DNA from: Euphorbia lathyris
Taxonomy: Eukaryota; Streptophyta; Magnoliopsida; Malpighiales; Euphorbiaceae
DNA length: 64,000 nucleotides
Direction: 5' to 3'
NCBI RefSeq assembly: GCF_963576675.1
Contig: NC_088913.1
Location: forward strand, 18,364,001 to 18,428,000
Both the position numbers and the translations under genes were made by a program. A model generated the notes under the pieces. That model made no database searches. It had not been told where the DNA came from and was given only the letters and a program-made list of their open reading frames with translations. Positions 46,142 to 57,976 of the stretch are shown here, in pieces (the first letter of the stretch is position 1; every line of letters starts with the position of its first letter).

Positions 46142-48445
46142 ATGACTAACACCGATCTGCAAAACATTATTACCGATAACAAATTGAATGGTTCAAACTT
46201 CAGCGACTGGTATCGCAACCTCAAAATTGTTTTGAAGTTCAAGAGGAAAGGGTATGTACTTGATACACCGATACCCCCTTACCCAACGGATGATGCTCCC
46301 TACCAAGAATTTTATGCTTACTTGAAACATAAATCTGATGACGATCAAACAGGAGACATCATATTTGCATCTTTGACACCGGAAGTAAAAAGGCAACTAC
46401 ATTCAGATATGGATGCCTATTCCATGGTCAAGCACCTAAAAGAGTTATTTGTGAATGAAACTCGGTGCGAGCGCTTCGAAATAACCAAGGAGTTATATAA
46501 AAGCAAGATGCATGTGGGCACATCTGTAATGGCACATTGTGCAAAGATGATCAGCCTTATCACCAAGTTTTCTAGTATTGGAGATGCGATGTACCATGAA
46601 CTAAGTGAAAACTTACTTCTTCAGTCCCTCCCCGAGAGTTACTCACAGTTAATCATGAACTACCAAATGAGTGGCTTGCAAACCTCTCTTGTAGAGCTTG
46701 CGCATATGCTCGAGTCAGTCGAGCCCATTATAAAAGAAAACGAGGAGATACTAGCCCTTACTATTGAAGGATCGAGAAAAAGGAAAGGGATCTCTCCCAA
46801 TCCAAACCATCTTGATAAAGGCAAGGGGGCTGAGCTCACCGAAACGAAGGGAAAGGAATTAAAGAGGCCCAAAGGAAAGTGCTACTATTGTGGTGACTTG
46901 GGGCATTGGAAGAGAAACTGCGTGGAGTACCTGACCTTCCACAAGAAGGAAAATGACGGTACTTCAACATCTGGTATGTTTTATATTGAAATAAATACAG
47001 TTTCACTGTCTGAATCTTGGGTATTAGATACCGGATGTGGATCTCATATTTGTACAAATATGCAGGAGCTAAATCAGACTAGGGAACTAAAGAAAGAAAG
47101 CATAAACTTGCGAGTAGGAAATGGAGCAAGAGTTGCCGCCCTCGCAATTGGAGATCATGTTTTAAATTTGCCCTCTGGGCTTGTAATAGAATTAAGGAAT
47201 TGTTTATACGTTCCTCAAATGTCTCGCAACATTATTTCTATTAGCCGTCTTCTTGACGACGGTTTTCATATTTCAATAAAAGACAAGAGTTGCAATTTTT
47301 ATAAAGATTCGATCTTTTATTTTTCAGGAATTTCACAAAATGGGATTTATGTGTTAGATAAAAATATTCCTGCTTTTGCAATTGATACCAAAAGATATAA
47401 GCTAGATAATTCAACTTACTTGTGGCATTGTCGTTTAGGCCACATAAACAAGAGACGCATGCTAAAGCTACATTCAGATGGGCTTATAGATCCAATCGAT
47501 CCCGAATCATTGGAAACATGCGAATCATGTTTAAAAGGTAAAATGACAAAGACACCCTTTAGCAATAAAGGTGAGCGTGTATCAGACATTCTAGGACTCA
47601 TTCATTCAGATGTATGTGGTCCTATGTCAGTCCAAGCAAGAGGAGGATTCAAATTCTTCATAAGCTTCATAGATGACCATACCCGATATGGTTACATCTA
47701 CTTGATGAAGCACAAGTCAGAAGCTTTTGAGAAATTCAAATGCTTCAAGAATGAAGTAGAAAATCAATTAGGAAAGAAAATAAAGACGCTTCGATCTGAT
47801 CGAGGTGGCGAATATCTTTCAGATGATTTTCTGAATTATCTAACTGAATGTGGGATATGCTCACAATGGACACCTCCCTATACACCACAACACAATGGTG
47901 TGTCCGAGAGGAGAAACCGTACCCTATTAGATATGGTACGATCCATGATGAGCATGGCCTTACTTCCAAAGACGTTCTGGGGCTATGCCTTAGAAACTGC
48001 CCTCTTCACCCTAAATCGAGTACCAACTAAATCCGCTAGTTCCACACCATATGAATTGTTCGTTGGTAGGAAACCCGTGTTTTCATTTATGAGAGTATGG
48101 GGTTGTTCAGCATTTGTCAAACGCATTGCGTCCGACAAACTAGATTCGAAATCTGATAAATGTTTCTTCATTGGATACCCTAAGGAAACTATGGGATATT
48201 ACTTCTATCATCCAGATGATCAGAAAGTAATCGTATCCAATCACGCGACCTTCTTAGAGAAAGAGTTTCTCGAAGAAACACAAAAGGGAAGCATGATTGA
48301 ACTTGACGAAGTTCAAGAAGAAGAAACACCGACTGAAACAATAGAGGCGGTTGAGGTACCCGAAGGAGTCCCATTAAATGAGACTCCAGTGCCACCTATT
48401 CATAGATCACAATTCGTGAACTCCCAGTTAGATATGGTTTTCTAG
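46142..48445 (+). CDS. Copia C gag, protease and integrase polyprotein
   Basis: 767 codons open from the ATG at 46142. Residues 1-240 are a Copia-type gag (NKLNGSNFSDWYRNLKIVLK) with the knuckle CYYCGDLGHWKRNC near residue 250. The protease follows with WVLDTGCGSHIC near residue 297. The integrase has its zinc part (WHCRLGHINKRRML, CESCLKGK, residues 425-470) and a core with IHSDVCGP, RSDRGGEY and the ERRNRTLLDMVRSMM helix (to about residue 610). The proteins would process the polyprotein and insert the cDNA. The frame closes with TAG at 48443-48445; RT continues in another frame, so a one-base change near 48420 separates it from RT. The gag-to-integrase part looks intact. Confidence 0.88.
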   Translation: MTNTDLQNIITDNKLNGSNFSDWYRNLKIVLKFKRKGYVLDTPIPPYPTDDAPYQEFYAYLKHKSDDDQTGDIIFASLTPEVKRQLHSDMDAYSMVKHLKELFVNETRCERFEITKELYKSKMHVGTSVMAHCAKMISLITKFSSIGDAMYHELSENLLLQSLPESYSQLIMNYQMSGLQTSLVELAHMLESVEPIIKENEEILALTIEGSRKRKGISPNPNHLDKGKGAELTETKGKELKRPKGKCYYCGDLGHWKRNCVEYLTFHKKENDGTSTSGMFYIEINTVSLSESWVLDTGCGSHICTNMQELNQTRELKKESINLRVGNGARVAALAIGDHVLNLPSGLVIELRNCLYVPQMSRNIISISRLLDDGFHISIKDKSCNFYKDSIFYFSGISQNGIYVLDKNIPAFAIDTKRYKLDNSTYLWHCRLGHINKRRMLKLHSDGLIDPIDPESLETCESCLKGKMTKTPFSNKGERVSDILGLIHSDVCGPMSVQARGGFKFFISFIDDHTRYGYIYLMKHKSEAFEKFKCFKNEVENQLGKKIKTLRSDRGGEYLSDDFLNYLTECGICSQWTPPYTPQHNGVSERRNRTLLDMVRSMMSMALLPKTFWGYALETALFTLNRVPTKSASSTPYELFVGRKPVFSFMRVWGCSAFVKRIASDKLDSKSDKCFFIGYPKETMGYYFYHPDDQKVIVSNHATFLEKEFLEETQKGSMIELDEVQEEETPTETIEAVEVPEGVPLNETPVPPIHRSQFVNSQLDMVF

Positions 48446-50023
48446 TGGGAGATGATAATGAGGTTCCCGTGTTAGACGACGAACCCGAAAACTACGAAGA
48501 GGCTCTTACTAGTCCAGATTCTAAAGCATGGCTTGAGGCCATGGATTCTGAAATGGATTCCATGTATACTAACCAAGTGTGGACTTTGGTTGATCCACCC
48601 GAAGGGATAATACCCATTGGGTGCAGGTGGATCTTCAAAAAGAAGACAGACATGGATGGAAAGGTTAGCACCTACAAAGCTAGGTTAGTAGCGAAAGGAT
48701 ATCATCAGAAGCAAGGAATTGATTATGACAAAACTTTCTCTCCTGTGGCTATGTCCAAATCAATCAGAATCATTCTTGCAATTGCCGCTCACTACGATGA
48801 TGAGATTTGGCAAATGGATGTGAAAACAGCTTTCCTAAACGGAAACCTGCTTGAGGATGTATATATGATGCAGCCTGAAGGTTTCATATCGAAGGATGCA
48901 AATAAAGTTTGCAAACTTCAGAGATCCATTTATGGACTCAAGCAAGCATCTAGAAGCTGGAATAAGCGTTTTGACGAAACCATAAAACAATTTGGTTTTG
49001 AACAAAATTGCGAAGAAGCTTGCATTTACAAGAAAGCAAGTGGGAGCTATATTATTAATGGGAAATGACGTTGCTCTCTTACAGTCAGTGAAAGTATGGT
49101 TATCTGGTAACTTCTCAATGAAAGACCTTGGTGAAGCAGCTTATATACTTAGTATAAAGATCTATAGAGATAGATCGAGAAGACTGCTTGGTCTTTCACA
49201 GTCTACATACATTGAAAAGGTGCTAAATCGGTTTAGCATGCTTGAATCGAAACGAGGTAACTTACCCATGTTGCATGGAGTAAAGTTAAACAATCATCAA
49301 TGTCCTAAAACCGATGATGATAAACGACGCATGGCTGTAGTCCCGTACGCCAGCGCAATCGGTTCGATTATGTATGCTATGCTATGCACTAGACCTGACG
49401 TAGCGTTCGCGTTATCTGTAACGAGTCGTTACCAAGGGAATCCGGGAGACGAGCATTGGATTGACGTCAAGAACATTCTTAAGTACTTGAGAAGAACTAA
49501 AGATATGTTCCTAGTGTACGGAGAAGGTGATCTGAAAATAGAAGGATTTTCAGACGCAAGTCATCTCACAGATGAGAATGATTATAAATCCCAATCAGGA
49601 TACCTGTTTATCTTGAATGGGGGCGCGGTCAGTTGGAAGAGTTCCAAGCAGGGAAGTGTAGCTTTCTCTACGACCGAGTCAGAGTATATCGCAGCTGCGG
49701 AAGCAGCAAAGGAAGCAGTTTGGATTAGAAAGTTCATTGCAGAACTAGGTGTGGTGTCTGACATTGTCAATCCCATTACACTGTACTGTGATAACAATAG
49801 AGCCATTACGTAAGCAAAGGAACCACGGTCTCATAATGTATCCAAGCATTACCTTAAGCGATACCACATCATTAGAGAGATTGTGGCTAGAGGAGATGTG
49901 AGAATAGAAAGAGTACCTACAGAGGACAACGTTGCAGATCCGTTGACAAAGCATTTAACCCAGAGAATACATGACCGTCATTTAACTTCTACTGGGATAA
50001 GTTTTAGAAACAATTGGCTTTAG
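48445..50023 (+). pseudogene. Copia C reverse transcriptase and RNase H, broken
   Basis: The RT starts in a new frame (VGDDNEVPVLDDE) and shows WIFKKKTDMDG, RLVAKGYHQKQGIDY and QMDVKTAFLNG up to 49068. Near 49050 about 30 bp that should encode the YVDD active site are missing and the frame changes; the sequence resumes in another frame with ILLMGNDVALLQSVKVWL (48992-49813 frame). RNase H has DASHLTDENDYKSQSGYLF and TTESEYIAAAEAAKEA. A TAA at 49811-49813 stands where Gln is expected (CAA to TAA). Coding similarity continues to TAG at 50021-50023. Without YVDD the enzyme cannot polymerise. Confidence 0.88.
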
Positions 50024-50024
50024 T

Positions 50025-50037
50025 CCAAGTGGGAGTA
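50025..50037 (+). promoter_or_regulatory. Copia C polypurine tract
   Basis: CCAAGTGGGAGTA directly before the 3' LTR; Copia B has the same tract at 26608-26620. Confidence 0.75.
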
Positions 50038-52118
50038 TGTTGGGGTTTAGTGTCCTATAGACAATTGTTCTAGGATACAAACTTAATGTAAATGAATTGT
50101 TCTTTATATCATTTGTTTAATGAGATATATGTTTTATAACTATATAAAGGCAATCCCTTTTAAGCACTAAATAAAGTCTAATAAAAGGAAATCCGTAAGT
50201 TTATTTAAAGTGATTATAAAGTGTTCATACAAGCATGAAGTGAGACAAAAAATAGTAAACTGATAAACTTAAAACCACCCCAAGTCAAGTGATATGTTTG
50301 GGATTGACATATCACTATTGAGACTTGTATGTAACAATGTCTTCTGTCCGACAGAAAGCTGATCTCACAAGCTTCATATATACAGATATCTGGACAGTTA
50401 CATAGATCCGATGAAACGTTGTTCATTAGGATTGGGGATCCGATTTGAGATAACAGGATGGGTAGATTGATCCTTGTCACCTGTTCATCTCATTGGTATT
50501 AATAGGTATAACTAATCCTCAGACTCAAAGGAATATTAATTGGTATTCTGGATTACGGAATGTGATGCTTTGACTCTGGTGTAACACGATCCTTAACAGA
50601 GATGACTCTGGGGTGTGAACAGTAGACGTTGGGTATCGCAGGAAGTAATTGCGGAGTCGTTATATATTGGATTGAGCATTTATCACTCCCGATAAATGGG
50701 AGATACATCCATGGATCGCTTGTGGAAGACTCGACTCTAAATCCTTGCAAGGTGATAGCTTAAGAGTAAGAAATACAGATTTCACTTAACCTATCTTTTT
50801 GAGTTGACTCGGCCTGTACAAGTAAAACGAACGTCTCGCTATATGTGACTTGACATCACCCATAGTCATAAGATTCAGTTCAAGGATGTAGTTGATAAAG
50901 GATCGAATTATACTGTAACTAATACGAAAAGGTTAACGACAGAATCAACATGTCTTCTTATAGCTTTGGGGGAATGATTACGGACTTGCTAATCACATAC
51001 TCTGTACATCATTCCGTTATGCAAAGATTAAATATAATTCTTTGAAAATTAATTTAATAACGTTGCATACGGCTAGAAGCAATAAGAACCTAATGGATCA
51101 CACATAAGACTTGGAACCTAAAAGAGAGATAGATGTTAATTAATTGATAGAAGCCCAATTGAGCCCAATAAGGCCCATGGACATAAGGGGGTCGAAATTC
51201 ATGTAGTGATACACATGAATAATTAATTTGATTTTGTTAATCCTAATTAGATTAGGAATATGAATTAAATTAATTAAGAGATAATTAAGTTAGGAGTTTT
51301 AATTAGATTAATATACTCCTATTATTATTATCCAATAAGGTTATTATTATTATCCTTAATATATTAGATATATAGTGAGATAATAATTAGGAATTCTATT
51401 CCGAATGGAATTCCTATTCAGTAACCTAATCCTATCTAACTAGGGATTAGATACAAGAGATTATAAATACCCCTTCCTTGAGATTTTCGAAATCCAAGCA
51501 AGCCATACCCTACTTGTGATTTTCGAAATTCACCTAGTCCAAGAGAGAGAAAATTCGACACCCCTAGTTTGAGGACGAGATTTCTCTACGGCTTCGTTTG
51601 ATCAATTGATTTCATCTATTTCTTTTATCCTTGATCTTGTGTTGATTAATTAGAGGCAATCTACTTTGGTTGCTATTCAACGGTTGATACTAAATTAATA
51701 TTCCCGTGTTTTATTTCGTGTTTGGGAACTCGAAGAAGAAAAGCAAACAAAAGGGAGAAATTCGTTTTACTACTCCTACATTAGGTCAGTTCACGATTTC
51801 GCGGATTCCCGAAGATTGAACCGTCGGATCGTCGCGGTTTTTGGACAGGAGCTTCTAGACATATTCTTCCACGTTTCCACCGAAGGGATTGTCGTTCGGA
51901 GGTCTTGAAGGTCTGTTTCGGATAGGGGAAGATTGGTAGACAGTTTCTATCTCTTTTGAAGTTGTGGGCACTTCGTTTGCAACGGTAGATAGAACTTCTA
52001 AAAGGTATTTCTTCTTATCATTCTTTATATGAAATAACGGTTAACGGATCTTGTGGTTAAATGGAAATAGATTAAAATTTTATATTTCCGCTGCTATACC
52101 TTAGCCTAATTTCCAACA
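50038..52118 (+). repeat. Copia C 3' LTR
   Basis: 2081 bp, TGTTGGGG to TTCCAACA, with TATA box at 51462-51469. Confidence 0.95.
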
Positions 52119-52254
52119 GTGAAAGTATATGAAATAGATGTGCAATTGTGTTTTAAAGTATAGGGACTAAATTGAATGATCTTAAAAGTATAAGGACAAA
52201 AGTGTAATTTACTAAATTTATAATTTAAATCATATATATATATAATTTGAGATC

Positions 52255-52296
<42 letters not shown>
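52255..52296 (+). repeat. (AAT)n microsatellite
   Basis: About 13 perfect AAT/ATA units within the chromovirus 3' LTR. Confidence 0.95.
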
Positions 52297-52298
<2 letters not shown>

Positions 52299-52965
52299 GG
52301 GTAATAACTAGATATATGTATGGGTAAATGAGGAAATTTGTCCAAACCACAAAGATAAGTTTGTAGATAGATCATATGATGGATGATCATATGAAATTCT
52401 CCAGAACTTTAGAGAGAGAAACTCCTTTTAGAGTGAGAAAGTGAAAAAAAAGAGAAGAAGAAGAAGTAGGAGAAGAAGAGAAAGGTGTTCGTAATATTGA
52501 AGATATTCTGGAGGAGGGTACAAGCCGTCATCGATAAAATTAGCGGCTTATAAGTGAGTATAAACATGATGTGAAGTTAATTCTTAATTGTGTTTGTGAT
52601 TTGAGAATTGTGGTGTTTGATTGGATACATATTGATGTGAATTATTGTAATTAACTTGAATAGATATGAATTGATACTTGTTGAACATTATTGTGATAGT
52701 TAGATTTAAATGACTATGTGTATAAGTTAGATGTGATACGTGTTGAACATTATTTGTGATAGTTGGATTTAAACGAATATGTGTATATGTTAAATGTGAT
52801 ACGTGTTGAATATTATTTGTGATAGTTGGATTGGAATGAGGAGTATGTGTATATGTTAAATGTGATTTCATTGATATAGAACATATGTACACGATTGCAT
52901 GAAACATAAATGGATGGCGTTGTGACATACCAGTTCAGTCACTGTTATGACTATTTGAATTTATA

Positions 52966-53096
52966 TGGACTACATGGACCTATACGGTCAATATATGGAC
53001 TACATGGACTTATACGGTCAATATTTGGACTACTTGGACCAATACGGTCAATATTTGGACTACTTGGACCTAAAGGGTCAATACGTGGACTACTTA
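52966..53096 (+). repeat. 30-bp tandem repeat in the 3' LTR
   Basis: Four full units and a part, matching 35821-35951 with no visible difference inside the array. Confidence 0.92.
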
Positions 53097-53613
53097 ATTA
53101 CATGGACCGAAACAAGATAATGTTATACCTGTTACCTGTTATTTGATCCCGAGTAGTGATTGGCTGGTGGTGTCACAACATTAATAAAACGGTTCATTCA
53201 TTTGCATTTGTATGACTTGGGTGTGAGACTTGTTTACGTGATTGTGTGTGATTGGTATTCATTGATTGTTTATATTCACTGAGTTGCGACTCATATAAAT
53301 CGCTAAATTTTCTAGCTAGTTGAAGTGAAGGTTAGACTGGGACTTTAGACGCTTAAAGAACTGTAGATTCCATGGATGAAAGGTCGGTCTGCTGGGTTTC
53401 GTCTCACACTCTCTCCTCTCATTATAAGCATGTAGAATAAGTAAACTTTTGGACTATATAAGTTTGTAGACTGTATGTATAAAGATATATATATATGTAT
53501 ATATTAACGTGTATATGTTTGATATACCTACGAGTATAATTTGATAATATATGCTTTTATCTAATGAATAGCTTTAGTTAAAAAAAATTATACGTCTAGG
53601 GTATTACATTGTA

Positions 53614-55546
53614 TTATTTAATAGTGATCTTAATTACAAAAGCATCGTTATGTGCTTGTCGATTAAAACTGCCGAATGAAAACTCAACATTGGAACTGGA
53701 GATTCTTTCTTTGCCATTCTCCACCCTTCGTCTTTTAACAGAACAATCCTCCCCTAATCCTCTTGCTATAACATTTATGACTCCCCTAGGAGCACGCTCA
53801 ATATGTTGCTTGTTTTTGGGCTTCTTAGTCTTGATGGCATTTTTTAGAAATCTATCCAGCTTGACTGCTTCGGCCATTTTGTTTAATTCGGTATCCAACT
53901 ACCTACAATCTTCAGTATCATGCCCTTCACTCTTGTGGAATTCACAAAATAGGCCATTGTGTCTTCGACCTGAAGTTTTGAGCTTCGGTGGATACTGAAT
54001 GTGTTTCCTATTGGCCTCTACCCAATATAAAACCTCCTTTCTAGGGGCATTTAATGGTACATAGTTGCGATCCATATGTTCCTTGGGCCGCTTATGTTCC
54101 TCCTTACCCTTATCGTTCTTCCCTTCCTTCGGTTGATGCACTAAACTCAACCTTTCTTTCAACAAAGGATTTAGACGATGGCCATCCCACTTGACAAAAT
54201 CTCTAGCCCTTCTCATCAGATCATGAAATGTCTGAGGCCTTCGAGTAGTTAACTCTTTAGATAAATCTTTCCTTTGGCAGTTACCTGTCATAGCTTCAAC
54301 TGCTCCATCCATATTAAGATTTTTTATTTGAATTGCTACTCTCTAAAAATGCTCCACCCATTCCTTCAGTAACTCACTTGGCTCTTGAACTAAATAGTTC
54401 AAATCTTGCATGGTTTTGCTTTCGAGAATGGAAGTGATGAAATGATCATAGAATTCTTGAGACATTTGCTTAAAGGACCGAATAGACCCAAGCAAGAGCT
54501 GATCATACCAATAAGCAGTTGAATCTCTCAAGGTTGTTGAAAAGAGTCTGCACATGAGTGCATCAGTAGTAGTAGTGGTCTAGAGTGCCCTTTGGAAATT
54601 CTTGATGTGAAGAGTAGGATCGGTCATACCATTATAATCATTCAACAAGAGATATTTAAACCCCATAGGCATTGGTTGGCCAATGATGTCAGCACTCAAT
54701 GGAGTTTCGGTTTCTATTGTTGCCGAACCTTTAGTCTAAAATCCTTCATCCTTTATTGCTTGTTGAAGCTCTCCTTTAATAAGACTCAACAACTCCTCCT
54801 TCAGCGAAAACTCCTTTTCTTTTTTCTTCGGTCGCTCTAAGCCACGATGATTAGGAGATTTAGATACTCTTAAGTTTCTTTTGTGTACCTCATAGTGCCG
54901 AATCAAAGATTCAGTAGAATCATGATGACCATTCCTTCGCCACTTTAGGCACCTTGAATCTCCTCTTCTTGATACTAGCTTTGGCCTGACCGGAGAAGGT
55001 GTGTGATGACGTCCTCGATATTGAGGGCCACCAGACCTTTCTCTAGACCTGCCTCTTCCAACCTCTGGATGAGATTCTTTGGAAAGATCTCTCTTCTTAG
55101 GACATGTTTTCATTGTGTGACGTCTAGTAGGAACGGCAACAAAACTGCCTCCTTCTTCATATCTCACAGTCTTCTTTGCCTTCAACAGCTCCAAACGCAT
55201 AACCTCCATCTATGAAGCATGCTCAATGCGAAGAATATTCATTGACTCTTGTACTGAGCCCATGTTATAAATCATCTGCTTCGTAAGGTTGTCCATGAAA
55301 CAACATTTCTCTGGATCTAATGACCCCAAATAAGCCTCAATTCGCTAATCCAGAGCTGGGCGGAATCAGATGATTGCTGGAATCAAGAAAGCCACGGTTG
55401 TGAGTAGCTGAAGAACTAGGCAGGTCCTCCATTCTCTAACTGAATGGAGCTGGAGAATGAACAACAGGCTGAATGATTTGTGGAGTAACCTGCTGAAGAA
55501 CAGGCTCAATTGGGGGACGAATAATAGAAGAGTGAACATAGACCAT
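53614..55546 (-). pseudogene. Gypsy gag (element Z)
   Basis: Minus-strand gag in one dominant frame. It begins near the ATG at 55546 in another frame, changes near 55270, then runs through 55209-54736 (basic, RSRERSGGPQYRGRHH) and the capsid core at 54555-54343 (YWYDQLLLGSIRSFKQMSQE). A zinc-knuckle region CEFHKSEGHDTEDCR ends near 53900, followed by a spacer before the protease. Stops lie at 54738-54736, near 54580, at 54345-54343, 53901-53899 and 53616-53614. The protease (35525-35205) is in the same phase across the inserted chromovirus. Confidence 0.78.
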
Positions 55547-55567
55547 CTTGCTACGAGATTCAATCGA

Positions 55568-55583
55568 CGTTCAACACACCAAT
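55568..55583 (-). promoter_or_regulatory. Primer-binding-type site of element Z
   Basis: The minus strand reads ATTGGTGTGTTGAACG next to the LTR end, like element X at 1445-1431. Confidence 0.5.
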
Positions 55584-55996
55584 TGATATTGGAATATCCA
55601 ATTACTTTATGTTTTCTAGCCTCAAGTCACTTGAGAAGGAAGAAAACTATTAGACAAGGGTCGAGGCCTGGCAAACCCTCTCCGATGCTTAAGTCAGTAG
55701 TGGAATATGTAACTTGAAAGCAGTTTTATATGAATGTGTAGTTAAGAATTGTGTACCTGTGGTGATGAGTTCCATGTTATTTATAGATAATCATTTACAT
55801 CTTGGTTTGTGCCTTCGTGCATGTGTCAACGTATGATTGGTTCGGAGCCTATAATTCCATAATATACTGAATTGAGTGTGTAAATTGAGATCTAAAGCTC
55901 CTTTCCCTTATTTATTTCGGTAAGGTCTTCTTCATGGATGGGCTGACCTGATATATCATTTAACGGGTTTGGATTTATTCGGTTAAGCCCATAACA
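55584..55996 (-). repeat. 5' LTR of Gypsy element Z
   Basis: About 413 bp, TGATATTGG to CCATAACA as written on plus, next to the primer-type site. The minus-strand TATA box lies at about 55780-55772. The partner LTR is not present, so the borders are estimated from TG/CA ends. Confidence 0.55.
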
Positions 55997-56011
55997 CTAT
56001 TTAATACCGTA

Positions 56012-56511
56012 TCAATGTTGATCAATGATTTTAAGGCGTAACTTCTCTCTTTCTCCATTTGTTGGATCGTGCATATCGTTGTGATTATTGTTTTTGTGAT
56101 GCAAACGCGAAGTTGTAGACTGTTCTTCATTGTTCTTCTCATTATTTTCATGAGAAGTCATTGTAATATGAAGATAGCTAGGTTTGGGCATGGTTTTGAG
56201 ATTCACCTCTCAAAAAATAGTTACACTACCATAAAGCTCTGATACCATCTAGGGAAGAGATAAAATAGAAATGATAAAATATCTCTTCTTATTGATCAAA
56301 TGATGTTATTTATACAAAACAATAACGAAGCAAAATACAAATTGTCTAAATGACATATCAACTAAACAACTAACTAAGTTTCCCGTCTAAACTCCTTCAC
56401 ACGAATTACATTCTTCTAGGTGCAATCTTCTGCTTTCATTTGTATCTTTGCATAATCTATTCATCAAGCCTACTTTACGTTTACATTGAATCATTCTTCG
56501 TTCTTCCAACA
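56012..56511 (-). mobile_element. 5' end of a Copia element (LTR, primer site, gag start)
   Basis: On the minus strand: an LTR of about 261 bp (56511-56251; TGTTGGAAG start, TATAAATAA near 56316), the tRNA-iMet primer site TGGTATCAGAGC (56248-56237), and a short gag-like start at 56206 (MNLKTMPKPSYLHITMTSHE) that is open for 62 codons to 56012. No further coding or second LTR follows, so it is a truncated copy. The LTR end is TA instead of CA. Confidence 0.65.
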
Positions 56512-57244
56512 TCTTCGTCCTCTCTTATAGACTCGTAAAAATTTTGGAAGGTTAACTTGACTTCAAAAATTCATATCTTCCTTTTAGCGGAGGCGTAAAA
56601 ACATCCTTCTAAGGGTGAAAAATATGCTTAGTCCCTATATTCATGCATTATGTGATTACATTCATGTGAGAAAGGATATTTTCCATTTTTTTTTTCAATG
56701 AAGTGCTATTTCTATAAATAATAATAATAATTTGCCAAATTAAACATATAAAGTTCAAAACTAAATATACAAAACCTCAATGCATTTTACTTTGTAAGTA
56801 TTCAAAATTTAATATGGTTAATTGTCACCATTCATTGTCAAAAAAATTCATACCTTTTATCTTGTAAATTGTTGGAGATTATCTAAATTTAGTATTCTAT
56901 TAAATCATGTTGTTCAAAGTTAATTTTAGAGTGTGATTGTGTAGTTGTAAACTTTCAGGAGAAAGCATATATAATTCTAATTGTTAGTTAAGGACAAATT
57001 ATGATTGATTATGTATATAATAAAACCAAAGCCAAAATAGGAATGTCAAAAAAGGAGTATAAATACGTATAATTGATTTTTCCCCCTTCTTTTGTGATAA
57101 AAATAAAATATGAACCCATCAATTTTCATAATCTAGGCACATGCATGACTAGGACTTTAGTGATTTTGTAGAAGAAAAAAAAAAAAGACATTCAATGCAA
57201 GAGAGATTAGAAAATAAAATATATATATTCATACCATCTTAACT
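56512..57244. other. No gene recognised (56512-57244)
   Basis: AT-rich sequence without open frames of interest, RNA genes or clear repeats. Confidence 0.5.
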
Positions 57245-57273
57245 ATTAACACTATTAACATTATAGTTTTTAA

Positions 57274-57892
57274 TTCTAAAAAACCATTATAATAATCAAC
57301 TATATAAGGTAAATAGGTTAGCTTGTAAAAGAATTCTAACAATTAAAAAACTTTTAAATTCTTCGTTCAGGTTTTAGGGTTTTCTTCCAGCTTTTAATCG
57401 GAAGATAAACTCATTTTTTATTTTACTTTGATTATTTTCCTTTATTAAATAATTTTTTTTATCAATCTACTACTACGATAGGTTTGATAGTTACTATTTT
57501 TTGTTCTTTCTTGTATTTCTCCCAACATGGGTGGTCATGTTGGTGGCCTTTCTCCCTACATGAGTAGTTGTGGGTTTTCTCCCTATATATGTGTTATCAT
57601 GTTTTCTTCATAAAAAAATAGAAGAATTTTGTTATCACATAGATCTGACTCATTGAAAATTTATAAAGTCATTTCTGAAGAAAAAGACTCTGAAGTCGAT
57701 TCTGGGTGGAGTTTGTTACCCGCTGTTGTACTAAAAACAGTTTTAAGCATTATTATCATTGCTTTATCACGATCTATAGTATTGAAGATGCAGATTCAAG
57801 CTTATCTGATGTACTTCTATATTATAATTTTTTAATTATTTATATCGAGATGTATTATTTTTTCTATGAATGAAACCATTACATTTAAAAAA
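57274..57892 (+). mobile_element. Poly-A retroinsertion (5'-truncated LINE, SINE or processed copy)
   Basis: A 17-bp direct repeat, AACATTATAGTTTTTAA, flanks the segment at 57257-57273 and 57893-57909, and the segment ends ATGAATGAAACCATTACAT followed by TTTAAAAAAAA. A long TSD plus a 3' A tail is the mark of target-primed reverse transcription. A 68-codon frame (57629-57835) has no recognisable domain. I cannot name the source family. Confidence 0.65.
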
Positions 57893-57976
57893 AACATTAT
57901 AGTTTTTAACTTTATTTTGTGATATAAAAGTCTTTCAATTTTATACTAATTCAAATAAAAAAATATGTTAAAAGAA

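Larger units (their letters stand above)
42448..52118 (+). mobile_element. Copia C: nearly complete Copia LTR retrotransposon
   Basis: TSD GTGAA at 42443-42447 and 52119-52123. Both LTRs (42448-44528, 50038-52118) are exactly 2081 bp and differ at about 1.6 % by eye. It has a tRNA-iMet primer site, a leader of 1.6 kb, gag-protease-integrase in one frame, then RT and RNase H with a frameshift, a deletion of the RT active site and a nonsense codon, and a polypurine tract. It was probably active recently as a family, but this copy is disabled. Confidence 0.95.
35538..53608 (+). mobile_element. Tekay/Del-like chromovirus (Gypsy), with two nested elements in its 3' LTR
   Basis: TSD TTGTA at 35533-35537 and 53609-53613. 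The LTRs start TGTAACATCTC and end ATTACA or GTTACA. The tRNA-iMet primer site TGGTATCAGAGC, a one-frame gag-pol with integrase followed by a chromodomain-like C-terminus, and the gag sequence point to the Tekay/Del group. The 5' LTR is 932 bp. The 3' LTR is about 1629 bp after taking away the Mutator-like element and Copia C, so the 5' LTR has lost about 700 bp. The coding frame is closed by seven nonsense codons. Confidence 0.92.
52119..53608 (+). repeat. Chromovirus 3' LTR, segment 3
   Basis: Rest of the 3' LTR. It contains an AAT microsatellite (about 52255-52296), a purine-rich AGAAGAAG stretch (52440-52490), sequence missing from the 5' LTR (about 52172-52878), the 30-bp tandem repeat (52966-53096) and the final ATTACA. 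Confidence 0.9.

Noticed and set aside
57629..57835. 68-codon frame with a hydrophobic segment, as a small host gene
   Set aside because: It lies inside the poly-A retroinsertion and has no recognisable domain.
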